A stretch of DNA of 64,000 bases from Colwellia chukchiensis (GTDB lineage Bacteria > Pseudomonadota > Gammaproteobacteria > Enterobacterales > Alteromonadaceae). The DNA is taken from contig NZ_NBOC01000005.1 in assembly GCF_002104455.1 (NCBI RefSeq), positions 124,001 through 188,000 of the forward strand. The letters are read 5' to 3'. Of this stretch, positions 19,598 to 27,514 are shown piece by piece (position 1 is the first letter of the stretch; every line of letters starts with the position of its first letter). The notes beneath the pieces are model-generated. The model saw nothing but the letters and a program-made list of their open reading frames with translations, did no database searches and was not told where the DNA came from. The position numbers and the translations under genes are program-made.

Positions 19598-20497
19598 ATG
19601 ATTGAGTATATTGCCACCAACACCCTTGACTTTAATGAAAGCCAACGACTTTTTCATGGTCGCGGCCATGCCTATCCCGCGTTATCCCATGTTAATGTTG
19701 ACTGGCTTGCGCCTGTAATATTAATCACACTTTATCAAGAAGTTTCTGCTGACTGGCTTACAGAGCAAGTGGCACAATTACAAAAACTGACCGATAAATG
19801 TCAATCCATTCAAGTGCAGTATCGTTGTCGTAAGTTTGCGCCTTGTCAGCTGTTATGGGGCAAAGAAATTACTCACCTAACCGCCGTTGAGCATGGTTTA
19901 AAATATCATATTCAATTAGGTAAGGCGCAAAACTCTGGTTTGTTTCTCGATATGCGCAATGGTCGCCAGTGGGTGCAAACGCACAGTGACAATAAACGGG
20001 TATTAAATTTATTTGCTTATACCTGTGCATTTTCTGTTGCCGCTATTGCCGGCGGTGCCAGTAAAGTGGTGAATGTTGATATGAGTAAAAGCTCACTAAG
20101 CAAGGGCCGTGAAAATCATCGTTTAAACCAACAAGATCTCAATAAAGTGGCTTTTGAAGGCGTAGATATATTTAAGTCATATGGACGCTTAAAAAAACAT
20201 GGTCCTTATCAGCTGTTAATCGCCGATCCTCCATCATTTCAAAAAGGCAGTGTTGATATTGCTAAGGATTACAAAAAAATCATTCGTCGTTTACCAGAGT
20301 TAATGTCAGATCAGGGTGATATATTGCTGTGTTTAAATTCGCCAGAGTTAAGTGACGCGTTTTTGTTAGCGGAAGTTGCCCGAGAGTGTCCAGCGTGTGA
20401 ATTTCAGTACCAAATTGAGACACCCAGTGTTTTTAAAGAGGCACATTTAGGCAAAGGGTTGAAGTGTTTATATTTTATTTATAAACCCACATCTTAA
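19598..20497 (+). CDS. Class I SAM-dependent methyltransferase, RlmI-like
   Basis: A 299-residue protein whose C-terminal two thirds match the RlmI/RlmK-type 23S rRNA cytosine-5 methyltransferase core. GLFLDMRNGRQW precedes motif I (VLNLFAYTCAFSVAAIAGGA), the acidic SAM residue falls in VVNVDMS, and the D-P-P-S-F catalytic string appears in IADPPSFQKG. The N-terminal PUA RNA-binding domain of RlmI is missing, so the exact RNA target is uncertain. It ends about 60 bases from the convergent LysE gene with no terminator evident between them. Confidence 0.85.
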   Translation: MIEYIATNTLDFNESQRLFHGRGHAYPALSHVNVDWLAPVILITLYQEVSADWLTEQVAQLQKLTDKCQSIQVQYRCRKFAPCQLLWGKEITHLTAVEHGLKYHIQLGKAQNSGLFLDMRNGRQWVQTHSDNKRVLNLFAYTCAFSVAAIAGGASKVVNVDMSKSSLSKGRENHRLNQQDLNKVAFEGVDIFKSYGRLKKHGPYQLLIADPPSFQKGSVDIAKDYKKIIRRLPELMSDQGDILLCLNSPELSDAFLLAEVARECPACEFQYQIETPSVFKEAHLGKGLKCLYFIYKPTS

Positions 20498-20560
20498 TTG
20501 AAATGTGCTTTATTGGCGTATTACAGCTTTTCATTACTTGCGTGGCGAACAGGTTGGCAA

Positions 20561-21175
20561 TTAATTTAATACCACGCGCGCAGCTAAAACAATTAAAAAG
20601 CTGCCGGTGACTTTATCAACGATATGACTATTTTGTCTTAACTTAGCTATGATAGGGCCGCGCGAGATAGTAAACGCGATGATCAGATACCATGACATAT
20701 CAATGATGCCGACTGTCACTGTCATGATCATTTTTTGTTGCCAACCGGCACCTGGAACGACAAACTGGCTAAATAATGCCAAAAAGAAAATCGCTAACTT
20801 AGGATTTAAAAAAGCAATAAGAAAACCATCGCGCCAACCATTAATAGTGCGCTTTTGGTGCTCGGCTGAGGGCTGAAGTTGTAAATGCTGTTGCTTGCTC
20901 AGTAATGCTTTAATACCTAAATACAAAAGAAAAGCTGCGCCGGCATATTTTATGATACTAAATAAAGCAGGTGACTGTATGATGAGTAAACCAATACCGG
21001 TCGCAGTTATGGCTGCATACAAAGCAACGCCGATACCATGACTGATGGCAGTAGCGTAGCCCTGCGAAGCGCCGCCATTTAAGCTGTTTTGAATCACTAA
21101 AGCTAAACTAGGTCCAGGCGATAGCGCACCTAAGATGCATATAACAACAAGTGATAACCATAAGTGAAATTCCAT
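20561..21175 (-). CDS. LysE/RhtB family amino-acid exporter
   Basis: A 204-residue inner-membrane protein with five to six hydrophobic helices. The LysE signature is at the N-terminus (GALSPGPSLALVIQNSLNGG), and IAFLNPKLAIFFLALFSQFV is the conserved second motif. The family exports amino acids or homoserine lactone-like compounds; the substrate is unassigned. It lies 27 bases downstream of the DNA ligase gene on the same strand and is probably co-transcribed with it. Confidence 0.92.
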   Translation of the reverse strand: MEFHLWLSLVVICILGALSPGPSLALVIQNSLNGGASQGYATAISHGIGVALYAAITATGIGLLIIQSPALFSIIKYAGAAFLLYLGIKALLSKQQHLQLQPSAEHQKRTINGWRDGFLIAFLNPKLAIFFLALFSQFVVPGAGWQQKMIMTVTVGIIDMSWYLIIAFTISRGPIIAKLRQNSHIVDKVTGSFLIVLAARVVLN

Positions 21176-21202
21176 AAAATAAACGGCCTTAGAAAGTTTT
21201 GA

Positions 21203-22072
21203 TTAATGATCAATTTTGCTGCGCAGAAAACTAACAAATCTTGGCACACCGCGTGGGGTTTTGCCAAGGTATTTATAGGTTATTATACTGCCAATGGCGG
21301 GCGGGTGCTGGCGATCTTGTTTTGAAAACCCTGTGCCTATTTTAAAAATGATGCCCTCTGGTGTCGCGACTTTAATTGCGCCAAGCAAACCTAAATATTT
21401 ACCTTTGCCCCGAGTATGAGCAATAACTTTAGCCTCGGCATCTTGATACTGTTTTAATTTTAACAGGTTTTTACTGCGACCACTTTGGTGCGTTGCGCTG
21501 GCAAGGTGTAGCATTAACCCTTCGCCGTTATTATGAACAATATCACTTAATAATGCCTGTAACGCTTGGTTATCGGATAGCCGACGTTGCGGAACCATTT
21601 CAAGGTAAGTTGAGCGGTTATTGCTGACTAACTTTTGCATAGCATGTATGCGAGTGGTGAAGTCACCAGAATGCTGTGGTAGGTCAAAAATCATCAGTTT
21701 AAGGTTTTTCCAGCAGCTGCCCGAGCCGGTTTTACGCCGTACACAACCACTGATTTTATCAAACTCACCTTGACTGCTCCACAATTCACCATCCATAGCA
21801 AAATTCGGCCAATGCTCAGTAAACCATGAAGGCGCCGATAAGATGTTGCCACGGCGTGTCATCAAGTGTGTACCATCCCAATATCCGCGTACACCATCTA
21901 ATTTCTCACTGACCCAGTAGTTGTTAATAGCGATGTCTTGCTGATAAAAACTGGCATGTTGTAATTTGGGCTTTATTTGTTCATTAGTAGCATAGCTTGC
22001 AGGTTGAACGATAATACAGCTAATAAGGCAGCATAATATGTAGCGCACAATGGCGTATTTATTATTACTCAT
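21203..22072 (-). CDS. Periplasmic ATP-dependent DNA ligase, Lig E type
   Basis: A 289-residue minimal ATP-dependent ligase. A hydrophobic signal (YILCCLISCIIVQPASYA) precedes the nucleotidyltransferase domain. Motif I is SEKLDGVRGYWDG with the adenylated Lys57, motif III FAMDGELW, motif IIIa LKLMIFDLP, motif IV GEGLMLHL and motif V LLKLKQY. An OB domain follows (about residues 205-285). No helical or Zn domain is present, as expected for Lig E. It would seal nicks in DNA outside the cytoplasm, with proposed roles in DNA uptake or extracellular DNA. AGGA precedes the start. It heads a two-gene unit with the LysE gene and faces a divergent basic secreted protein. Confidence 0.92.
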   Translation of the reverse strand: MSNNKYAIVRYILCCLISCIIVQPASYATNEQIKPKLQHASFYQQDIAINNYWVSEKLDGVRGYWDGTHLMTRRGNILSAPSWFTEHWPNFAMDGELWSSQGEFDKISGCVRRKTGSGSCWKNLKLMIFDLPQHSGDFTTRIHAMQKLVSNNRSTYLEMVPQRRLSDNQALQALLSDIVHNNGEGLMLHLASATHQSGRSKNLLKLKQYQDAEAKVIAHTRGKGKYLGLLGAIKVATPEGIIFKIGTGFSKQDRQHPPAIGSIITYKYLGKTPRGVPRFVSFLRSKIDH

Positions 22073-22300
22073 TTAACACATCCTTGTGGTGTTTATTGAT
22101 AAAAGGCAATTATTCGCGCTTAGCAAAAATATCGAGCAAGTGCCAGAACAGCTAAGCGACAATGACTCGAGTATAGCGGTATTTACAATTTTTTGTGTGC
22201 AAGCTCTTAAGTTTAAGTCAAAGCGAGCGCTGAATTTATTGGCGAAACATCAATACTATTGACTACACTTGGCAGTTAAAGGACTGTGAATGGAAACATA

Positions 22301-22840
22301 ATGATGAAACGGATTTTGCTTTTAATGTTAACTATGCTGCTATTATTTACCGCATTTTCGACACTGGCGGGCAAAAAACAATGCCAAAAATACCGCAAGA
22401 AGTTGGACAATGTGCAAGCCTTGCAACGACAGGCAAACTCGCTTAAACGCAGCAATAGCTTGTCGCGTCGAGAGTCAAAAGCCCGTGATACCTGGTGGCG
22501 CTGTGAAACCGGAAAACTGAAGGCAAAAACTCAGCAGAAAACCAAGCAAAAAAAGCAGCGAAATGGCAAACAAAAGCATACCTATGCATTAGCGCGCAAG
22601 TCAGCGCCAGTGAAGTTACGGTCAAATACTGCCCATAACACTCAGCGAAAATTAGTGCCCTTTGCTAGTCAAGGTGCTGTGGTTGTGCGGGCACCGTATC
22701 AAGGTGAAAAATTGCAGGCTTGGTTGGCGTTTTATCGGCCGCAAAAATTCTGTGCAAAACCTAAAACATTAGCCGTATTTAGTCGTTGTGTTGAAGATAG
22801 GCGTCGGCAACAATCAATATTTGAAAAAACCACTAAATAG
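22301..22840 (+). CDS. Hypothetical secreted, strongly basic protein with paired cysteines
   Basis: A ~179-residue protein with a clear signal peptide (MMKRILLLMLTMLLLFTAFSTLAG). The mature part begins with a predicted helical hairpin bracketed by two cysteines 40 residues apart (C-Q-K-Y...W-W-R-C) containing QALQRQANSLKR. A Lys/Gln/Arg-rich stretch follows (KTKQKKQRNGKQKH), and a second cysteine pair lies near the C-terminus (KFCAKP, FSRCVEDRR). Net charge is strongly positive. I recognise no named family. Starts at 22286 (GTG) and 22304 (ATG) are also possible. It is divergent from the Lig E gene with about 230 bases between them. Confidence 0.65.
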   Translation: MMKRILLLMLTMLLLFTAFSTLAGKKQCQKYRKKLDNVQALQRQANSLKRSNSLSRRESKARDTWWRCETGKLKAKTQQKTKQKKQRNGKQKHTYALARKSAPVKLRSNTAHNTQRKLVPFASQGAVVVRAPYQGEKLQAWLAFYRPQKFCAKPKTLAVFSRCVEDRRRQQSIFEKTTK

Positions 22841-23029
22841 GTGGTGCTTTTAAGCATATTATGGCGCAAAAGTAAAAGCACAAAAAACTAAGTGGTTGAT
22901 AAGTATACTTAAAGTTTACTTGGAATATCTTTTGCTTTATTGGCGTTAGTTTATTTTTATGCGCATTAAAAAGTGCTGGCTTTGTGCGCACATGACAAAC
23001 TCATATAGCGACCAGAAAAAGGACAAGAG

Positions 23030-23284
23030 ATGAAACTTCTAGCAGGTAAAAAGTTTAAACGTTTAATAGTGTCAGTTGTTGGTGGCATACTGTTACTGCT
23101 TGGTATGATATTTATTTTATTGCCTGGCCCTGCGGTAATTTTTATTCCGTTAGGGTTAGCTCTGCTAAGTTTAGAATATGACTGGGCGAAAATATGGCTC
23201 AGGAAATGCCAAAGCTATTTTCGCGCTGCCGCCGTAAAAGCCGATCAAAGCCTTTACTGGTTAAGAAAAAAGCTGACTCGTTAA
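23030..23284 (+). CDS. PGPGW-type small membrane protein
   Basis: An 84-residue protein with two hydrophobic segments separated by the L-L-P-G-P-A turn (about residues 13-45) and the IPLGLALLSLEYDWAKIWL string characteristic of the putative transmembrane PGPGW family. The C-terminus is basic and faces the cytoplasm by the positive-inside rule. The function is unknown. AAAGGACAAGAG precedes the ATG, a good ribosome site. It is a single gene. Confidence 0.82.
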   Translation: MKLLAGKKFKRLIVSVVGGILLLLGMIFILLPGPAVIFIPLGLALLSLEYDWAKIWLRKCQSYFRAAAVKADQSLYWLRKKLTR

Positions 23285-23430
23285 GGTCAGTGGCGTTAAT
23301 TAATGACAGACACTGTTAACCGACAGAATAAAACGGGACTCTGATGATAATGGCTAGTCAGGGGGTAAGTAAGGTGTGGTTAAGTAAAAAGCCTAACGTA
23401 AATTTGTTAAGCTTATGCTGTTACTTCTAC

Positions 23431-24147
23431 TTAACTTTGCGCAACTAGGTACTGTGCTTTGCTGTCGTTATATTGACTGACAATGTTATCGATTGTGTCT
23501 TGGCAATAATCGCGTAAACCGCTCAATAGCATATACTTTTTGCCATGGCCAATCACTTCACCTTGAGCGATTAAATCAAATGATAAACAGGCATTACCAC
23601 GCTTGCCTTCAATTGTTAGGGTAGTAGAGGAGAGTCGTAATGAAATATCCTCAAAATCAAGTCTGTCGAGCTCAATTGCCATGCTTTCGTACATTATCAT
23701 TGGGCGAGCTGGGTTGATCATAACCTTATGCTCTTGCATAAGCGCCACTAAAATATGCGGAAAAGTGTGACCAGAAAACTCAACATAAGCACGGGTTAAC
23801 GCCTCAATAGCTTGGCTACTTTGGGTGTGATCACCGCTCGCCGACATAGATAAGTATTCTTTTTGGTTATCATCGACAATACGCGTATTTTGCTTTACTT
23901 CACGAGGCAGTGTCAAAGTCGTGGTATCGGTAACCATACCTGAAAACTTAAAACTCATTTCTTGGTGTAATCCGACGCGCTCTAAAAGTAACGCAAAGAG
24001 TAAATCACCGGGCACACAAAAGCGCTTCGCGTCTATGTTATGTAAAGGGTTAAAGTCATCTGCAATTTGCTTTGCAAAGTCACTGGCCTGTTGGCGTGTG
24101 AAACTCACCTTATCATTGGAAATATGGCAATATTTTTCTAAAAACAT
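23431..24147 (-). CDS. DUF3581 family protein
   Basis: A 238-residue cytoplasmic protein of a gammaproteobacterial family without assigned function. The N-terminal block FTRQQASDFAKQIADDFNPLH followed by KRFCVPGDLLFALLL resembles the entry of MaoC-like hot-dog hydratases (S-x-x-D-F-N-P-x-H), so an acyl-thioester-related fold is possible; this is inference from pattern only. Length and both termini look complete. It lies upstream of no obvious partner and converges with the PGPGW gene. Confidence 0.8.
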   Translation of the reverse strand: MFLEKYCHISNDKVSFTRQQASDFAKQIADDFNPLHNIDAKRFCVPGDLLFALLLERVGLHQEMSFKFSGMVTDTTTLTLPREVKQNTRIVDDNQKEYLSMSASGDHTQSSQAIEALTRAYVEFSGHTFPHILVALMQEHKVMINPARPMIMYESMAIELDRLDFEDISLRLSSTTLTIEGKRGNACLSFDLIAQGEVIGHGKKYMLLSGLRDYCQDTIDNIVSQYNDSKAQYLVAQS

Positions 24148-24275
24148 AAATGGTTGTCGTCACTTGTGGCTACTAAAATCGGCGCTATTCTATCAGTATG
24201 ATGGCTTAAAATCGAAGTTTATTGTTGGATAATTTAGAAAGCAGACCAGTAAATATAAGGGCTATAGCCAAATCA

Positions 24276-24581
24276 TTAGCGAGCTTGTTGTTGTAAGTAA
24301 TCAGCCACTAATTGCTCTTTATGGCGCTTACTTAATTGCTTGAGTTGATACTCACGCTGGCTTGCCTGTTGACGATTGTTTAAGGTCTCAGCATAAGCCA
24401 GTGCTACAGGCCGGCGCACGCGCGTGTATTTCGCTGCTTTTTTATTACAATTATTGTGCTCTGCTAAACGTCGCTCGAGCGAGGTTGTGATGCCAGCATA
24501 CAAGCTATTATCTGCACAACGAAGAAAATAGACAAACCACATTTTTTCAGCCGCATTTACATGAATCTTTAGGGCTATCAT
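24276..24581 (-). CDS. GIY-YIG nuclease family protein (UPF0213/YhbQ-like)
   Basis: A ~101-residue single-domain protein. The GIY-YIG core is read as WFVYFLRCADNSLYAGITT with the catalytic Arg in SLERRLAEHN; the tyrosines, arginine and later glutamate positions (SQREYQLKQL) are present. Members of this small family are structure-selective or putative DNA nucleases. Initiation could also be at Met14, directly before WFVYF, which would fit other family members better. It diverges from the DUF2797 gene, 101 bases away. Confidence 0.88.
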   Translation of the reverse strand: MIALKIHVNAAEKMWFVYFLRCADNSLYAGITTSLERRLAEHNNCNKKAAKYTRVRRPVALAYAETLNNRQQASQREYQLKQLSKRHKEQLVADYLQQQAR

Positions 24582-24682
24582 CGCAATTTTCTCGCCGCTT
24601 ATCGAGGGAAAAATGAATTATTACTAGCTGCTAGTAGGCGATTTTTATATGATGGCCTCAAGAACGAATAACGGATGGGTAT

Positions 24683-25516
24683 ATGCTAGACATAGAAACA
24701 GGCGCGCTGCGTAAAATGCGTGCTGATTTAGCCGCTGATGGCAGCGTTAACTATCGCATGGTGATCGGCGAGCAAGAATTGGAGTTAAATACACTTATCG
24801 GCAAACAGATAACGCTACAATATAGTGGCCATATTGATTGTCAGCATTGTGGTAGAAAAACCAAGAAAAGCTACGCTCAAGGCTTTTGTTTTCCCTGCAT
24901 GCAAAAACTCGCGCAATGCGATATGTGTATTATGAAGCCTGAAAAATGTCATTTTGAGCAAGGCACTTGTCGTGAGCCAGAGTGGGGAGAGCGTCATTGC
25001 ATGATCCCACATTATGTTTATCTTGCGAATACCTCAGGTTTAAAAGTTGGTATTACGCGCCATACGCAAATACCCACCCGTTGGATTGATCAAGGCGCTA
25101 GCCAAGCCTTGCCAATATTTAAGGTAAGTACTCGCTTACAGTCAGGGTTGGTTGAAGTAGCACTTGCAGAATTTATTGCCGACAAAACCAACTGGCGAAC
25201 CATGTTAAAAGGCAATGCCGAGCCGTTAGATTTAAAAGCCTTGGCACAAGCGTTAAAACCGAAAATTGCCGAAAAGCTGGCAAGCGTTAGGCTAAAGTAC
25301 GGTACGGATGCTGTCACTGAGTTAGATGAGGAGGTGATCGATTTACATTTCCCAGTAACGCAGTATTTAAGCAAAATATCATCTTTCAATTTTGATAAAA
25401 CACCAGAAGTTTCTGGTATCTTAGTGGGCATAAAAGGGCAGTATTTGATTTTTGAAACAGGTGTGATTAATTTACGAAAATTCACCTCGTATCATGTAAG
25501 TTTGCACGTTGCCTAA
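24683..25516 (+). CDS. DUF2797 family protein with zinc-binding cysteines and a GIY-YIG-like segment
   Basis: A 277-residue protein of the DUF2797 family. The N-terminal ~65 residues form a beta-rich region. A cysteine/histidine-rich stretch follows (CQHCGRKTKK, FCFPCMQKLAQCDMC, CHFEQGTC), likely binding one or two zinc ions. The central segment HYVYLANTSGLKVGITRHT with a downstream Arg-Trp (PTRWIDQGA) resembles a GIY-YIG core, as noted for this family. The biochemical role is unknown. Its divergent neighbour is a bona fide GIY-YIG protein. Confidence 0.82.
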   Translation: MLDIETGALRKMRADLAADGSVNYRMVIGEQELELNTLIGKQITLQYSGHIDCQHCGRKTKKSYAQGFCFPCMQKLAQCDMCIMKPEKCHFEQGTCREPEWGERHCMIPHYVYLANTSGLKVGITRHTQIPTRWIDQGASQALPIFKVSTRLQSGLVEVALAEFIADKTNWRTMLKGNAEPLDLKALAQALKPKIAEKLASVRLKYGTDAVTELDEEVIDLHFPVTQYLSKISSFNFDKTPEVSGILVGIKGQYLIFETGVINLRKFTSYHVSLHVA

Positions 25517-25745
25517 GTGGATCAAAGTTTCTCTGTTGAATTTAAGCTACACTAAAGAAATAGTTAGCGCAAAAATTTAAAGGAAAGCCGCTGATAAGCC
25601 ATTAGCAAACTCTGTTATACTGCTTATTTTAGGTGTGCACTTGTTGCCAATAGCGCCAACTTTTGACTTATAGCTTTTATCTGTAACACAACTGTGGTGG
25701 CGCTTAGTGAGTAAGGGAATAGACAGTAAATTTTCTAGGAACATT

Positions 25746-26594
25746 ATGATGAATGCGAATGATTATGCGCAACAAGCCAGTGAAATATTTATTTTGTCGG
25801 ACTCATTTGTTCGTATCAAAGAGTTGATTGATGATGAAAGCTCAACCATAGATGATATCGCCGAAATAATTCTACTGGACCCTGCGCTGACCGGCAGTAT
25901 CTTAAAGTTAGCCAATAGTTCTTTTTTTAATTACCCGGGGAAAATAGATACGGTATCTAAGGCATTGTTAGTTTTAGGTATCACTGAAGTGTATAATTTA
26001 GTTATCGCTTTTTTTACCAAAAAAGCCTTTAAAGCGTTAGCACTCGACTCAGATTATCTCGATGATTTTTGGTGCAAAAGTGTCGACTGTGCATTAATTC
26101 TTAAATATATCGGAGAGCAGCTTGACGTTGCCAATGCTGAACGTTTATTTATTCTTGGCTTGTTGCATAATTTAGGTGAGCTTGTCATCCAGCAGCTTGC
26201 GCCTGAAAAAGGTAATGTTGCCAATAAATATGCCGCACCAGAACTCCCTTGGCAAGCGCAGGTGCAGCAGTTGGGCTTTAGCTATGCAGAGTGCTCTGCA
26301 GAGTTATTAAAACAGTGGCAATTGCCCTTTAATATCATCGAGCCGATTCGCCAGCAAGATGAAACAGACTTTAGCTACAGCACAGATGAAACTAAATTGT
26401 TGTATATTGCGAAACGAATCATGCTTATGCAATATGAATGTAACTCGCACCCTGATGAATTAATGTTAAGCCCTGAAGTTATGCAGTTGTTTCCGATCAC
26501 GGATAATATGATCAAAGGTGCCAATGAGTTTTGTGATTTTGAGCGCTTAGCGGTTTTAGCTATCTTAAATCCTGGCGCCGCCATGGTATATTAA
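25746..26594 (+). CDS. HDOD domain protein (second paralogue)
   Basis: A 282-residue HDOD protein, paralogous to the gene at 17043: same length, same M-N-A-x-D-Y-A start, LDPALTGSILKLANSSFFNYPG, ALLVLGITEVYNL, and LPWQAQVQQLGFSYAECSAELL. The pseudo-active site reads LLHNLGELV, with Asn in place of the HD aspartate, so it is probably a non-catalytic signalling module. I chose the ATG at 25746 (AGGA five bases upstream) over an in-frame GTG at 25707. A strong terminator follows. Confidence 0.88.
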   Translation: MMNANDYAQQASEIFILSDSFVRIKELIDDESSTIDDIAEIILLDPALTGSILKLANSSFFNYPGKIDTVSKALLVLGITEVYNLVIAFFTKKAFKALALDSDYLDDFWCKSVDCALILKYIGEQLDVANAERLFILGLLHNLGELVIQQLAPEKGNVANKYAAPELPWQAQVQQLGFSYAECSAELLKQWQLPFNIIEPIRQQDETDFSYSTDETKLLYIAKRIMLMQYECNSHPDELMLSPEVMQLFPITDNMIKGANEFCDFERLAVLAILNPGAAMVY

Positions 26595-26627
26595 AACGAT
26601 TTTTGCATACTTTTAAGTTTTAGACAT

Positions 26628-26658
26628 AGCCGCCAAGCCTTGCTTTGGCGGCTTTTTT
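26628..26658 (+). terminator. Intrinsic terminator after the second HDOD gene
   Basis: A 9-bp stem AGCCGCCAA / TTGGCGGCT with loop GCCTTGCT, followed by a run of six T. Confidence 0.92.
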
Positions 26659-27017
26659 GTTCATTAATGGCTGTTAATATTAGCGCCGCTAATACCTTGC
26701 TTAGTCGTCGCCACTAAAGCACTTTCTTAAAATGTCACATCTGCTAGTGTTAGCCATTATTGTGCGGCCGTGCTTTGCGCATCGGCTGAGCGTAATGCAA
26801 GATAAGTCAAGCGTAGCCCTGATAATCCAGTTCATTGCAACCAAACAGCGCTTATTATTTTGGGTTAGTGATTGACGAAGAGTTGGCCAATAGCTTACCA
26901 GATGATAGTGCCAGTTGCCCTAGAGCAAGCTCAGCCTTTCTTTTATAGCCTCTAAGTCAGACACTGATTAAGCATCAAGGTATCAGTACTCGCGGCAGCT
27001 GATATCAATCAATGTCT
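26659..27017. other. Non-coding stretch upstream of the glnK regulatory region
   Basis: About 360 bases with no open frame resembling a protein, no repeat and no further strong hairpin. I see nothing assignable. A small RNA or a decayed gene cannot be excluded by eye. Confidence 0.35.
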
Positions 27018-27064
27018 TGCACCACAATTTCGCAATGGCTTATCTAACGCACAAACTTGGTGCA
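27018..27064 (+). promoter_or_regulatory. Two NtrC-type enhancer sites upstream of glnK
   Basis: CGCACAAACTTGGTGCA at 27048-27064 fits the NtrC site pattern GCAC-N6-GGTGC. A degenerate copy TGCACCACAATTTCGCA lies at 27018-27034. Their centres are 30 bp apart (about three helical turns) and the proximal site is about 90 bp upstream of the predicted start of transcription. This resembles the paired enhancers of E. coli glnAp2. Confidence 0.7.
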
Positions 27065-27120
27065 TAAAAAGTTATCTATATATCGTAACCCTTTGTTTTA
27101 AATGTATTTATTATTTGGCA

Positions 27121-27136
27121 TGGGCTTTGAATTGCA
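27121..27136 (+). promoter_or_regulatory. Sigma-54 promoter of glnK-amtB
   Basis: TGG and TTGCA are arranged so that the GG and GC doublets are separated by exactly 10 bases (TGGGCTTTGAATTGCA), the invariant feature of sigma-54 -24/-12 elements. The bases after TGG differ from the CAC consensus. The predicted start is near 27147, about 19 bases before the ATG and just ahead of an AGGGAGAG ribosome site. Confidence 0.7.
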
Positions 27137-27165
27137 TTAGTTATCAATAATTAAGGGAGAGCAAT

Positions 27166-27504
27166 ATGAAGCTAGTCACAGCCATAATAAAGCCGTTCAA
27201 GCTCGATAGTGTAAGAGAGGCAATTTCTGAAGTCGGTGTCGATGGGTTGACGGTAAGTGAAGTCAAAGGTTTTGGTCGTCAAAAAGGTCATACCGAGTTA
27301 TATCGGGGCGCTGAATATCAAGTGGACTTTTTACCTAAAGTTAAGTTGGAAATTGCCACCAACGATGAGCTAGTTCAGCGCTTAATTGACGCGATCAGCA
27401 CAGCCGCGCATACCGGAAAAATCGGTGACGGTAAAATCTTTGTATATGACTTGGAATATGCGGTGCGGATACGAACCGGTGAGCAAGACGCAGAAGCGAT
27501 ATAG
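27166..27504 (+). CDS. glnK: Nitrogen regulatory protein P-II (GlnK/GlnB)
   Basis: A 112-residue P-II trimer subunit, exactly the family length. The uridylylation site Tyr51 lies in the T-loop (YRGAEYQVDFLPK), and the ATP-binding B-loop TGKIGDGKIFV and the C-terminal RIRTGEQDAEAI are intact. P-II senses 2-oxoglutarate, ATP/ADP and, through GlnD, glutamine. GlnK-type proteins plug the AmtB channel when ammonium rises. The name glnK rather than glnB rests on the linkage to amtB, which starts 10 bases downstream, and on the NtrC/sigma-54 elements in front. Confidence 0.95.
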   Translation: MKLVTAIIKPFKLDSVREAISEVGVDGLTVSEVKGFGRQKGHTELYRGAEYQVDFLPKVKLEIATNDELVQRLIDAISTAAHTGKIGDGKIFVYDLEYAVRIRTGEQDAEAI

Positions 27505-27514
27505 GAGCAAAAGC

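Noticed and set aside
27386-27514. N-terminal extension of AmtB reading into glnK
   Set aside because: It overlaps glnK in another frame; the ATG at 27515 has AGGAG and gives a normal Amt N-terminus.
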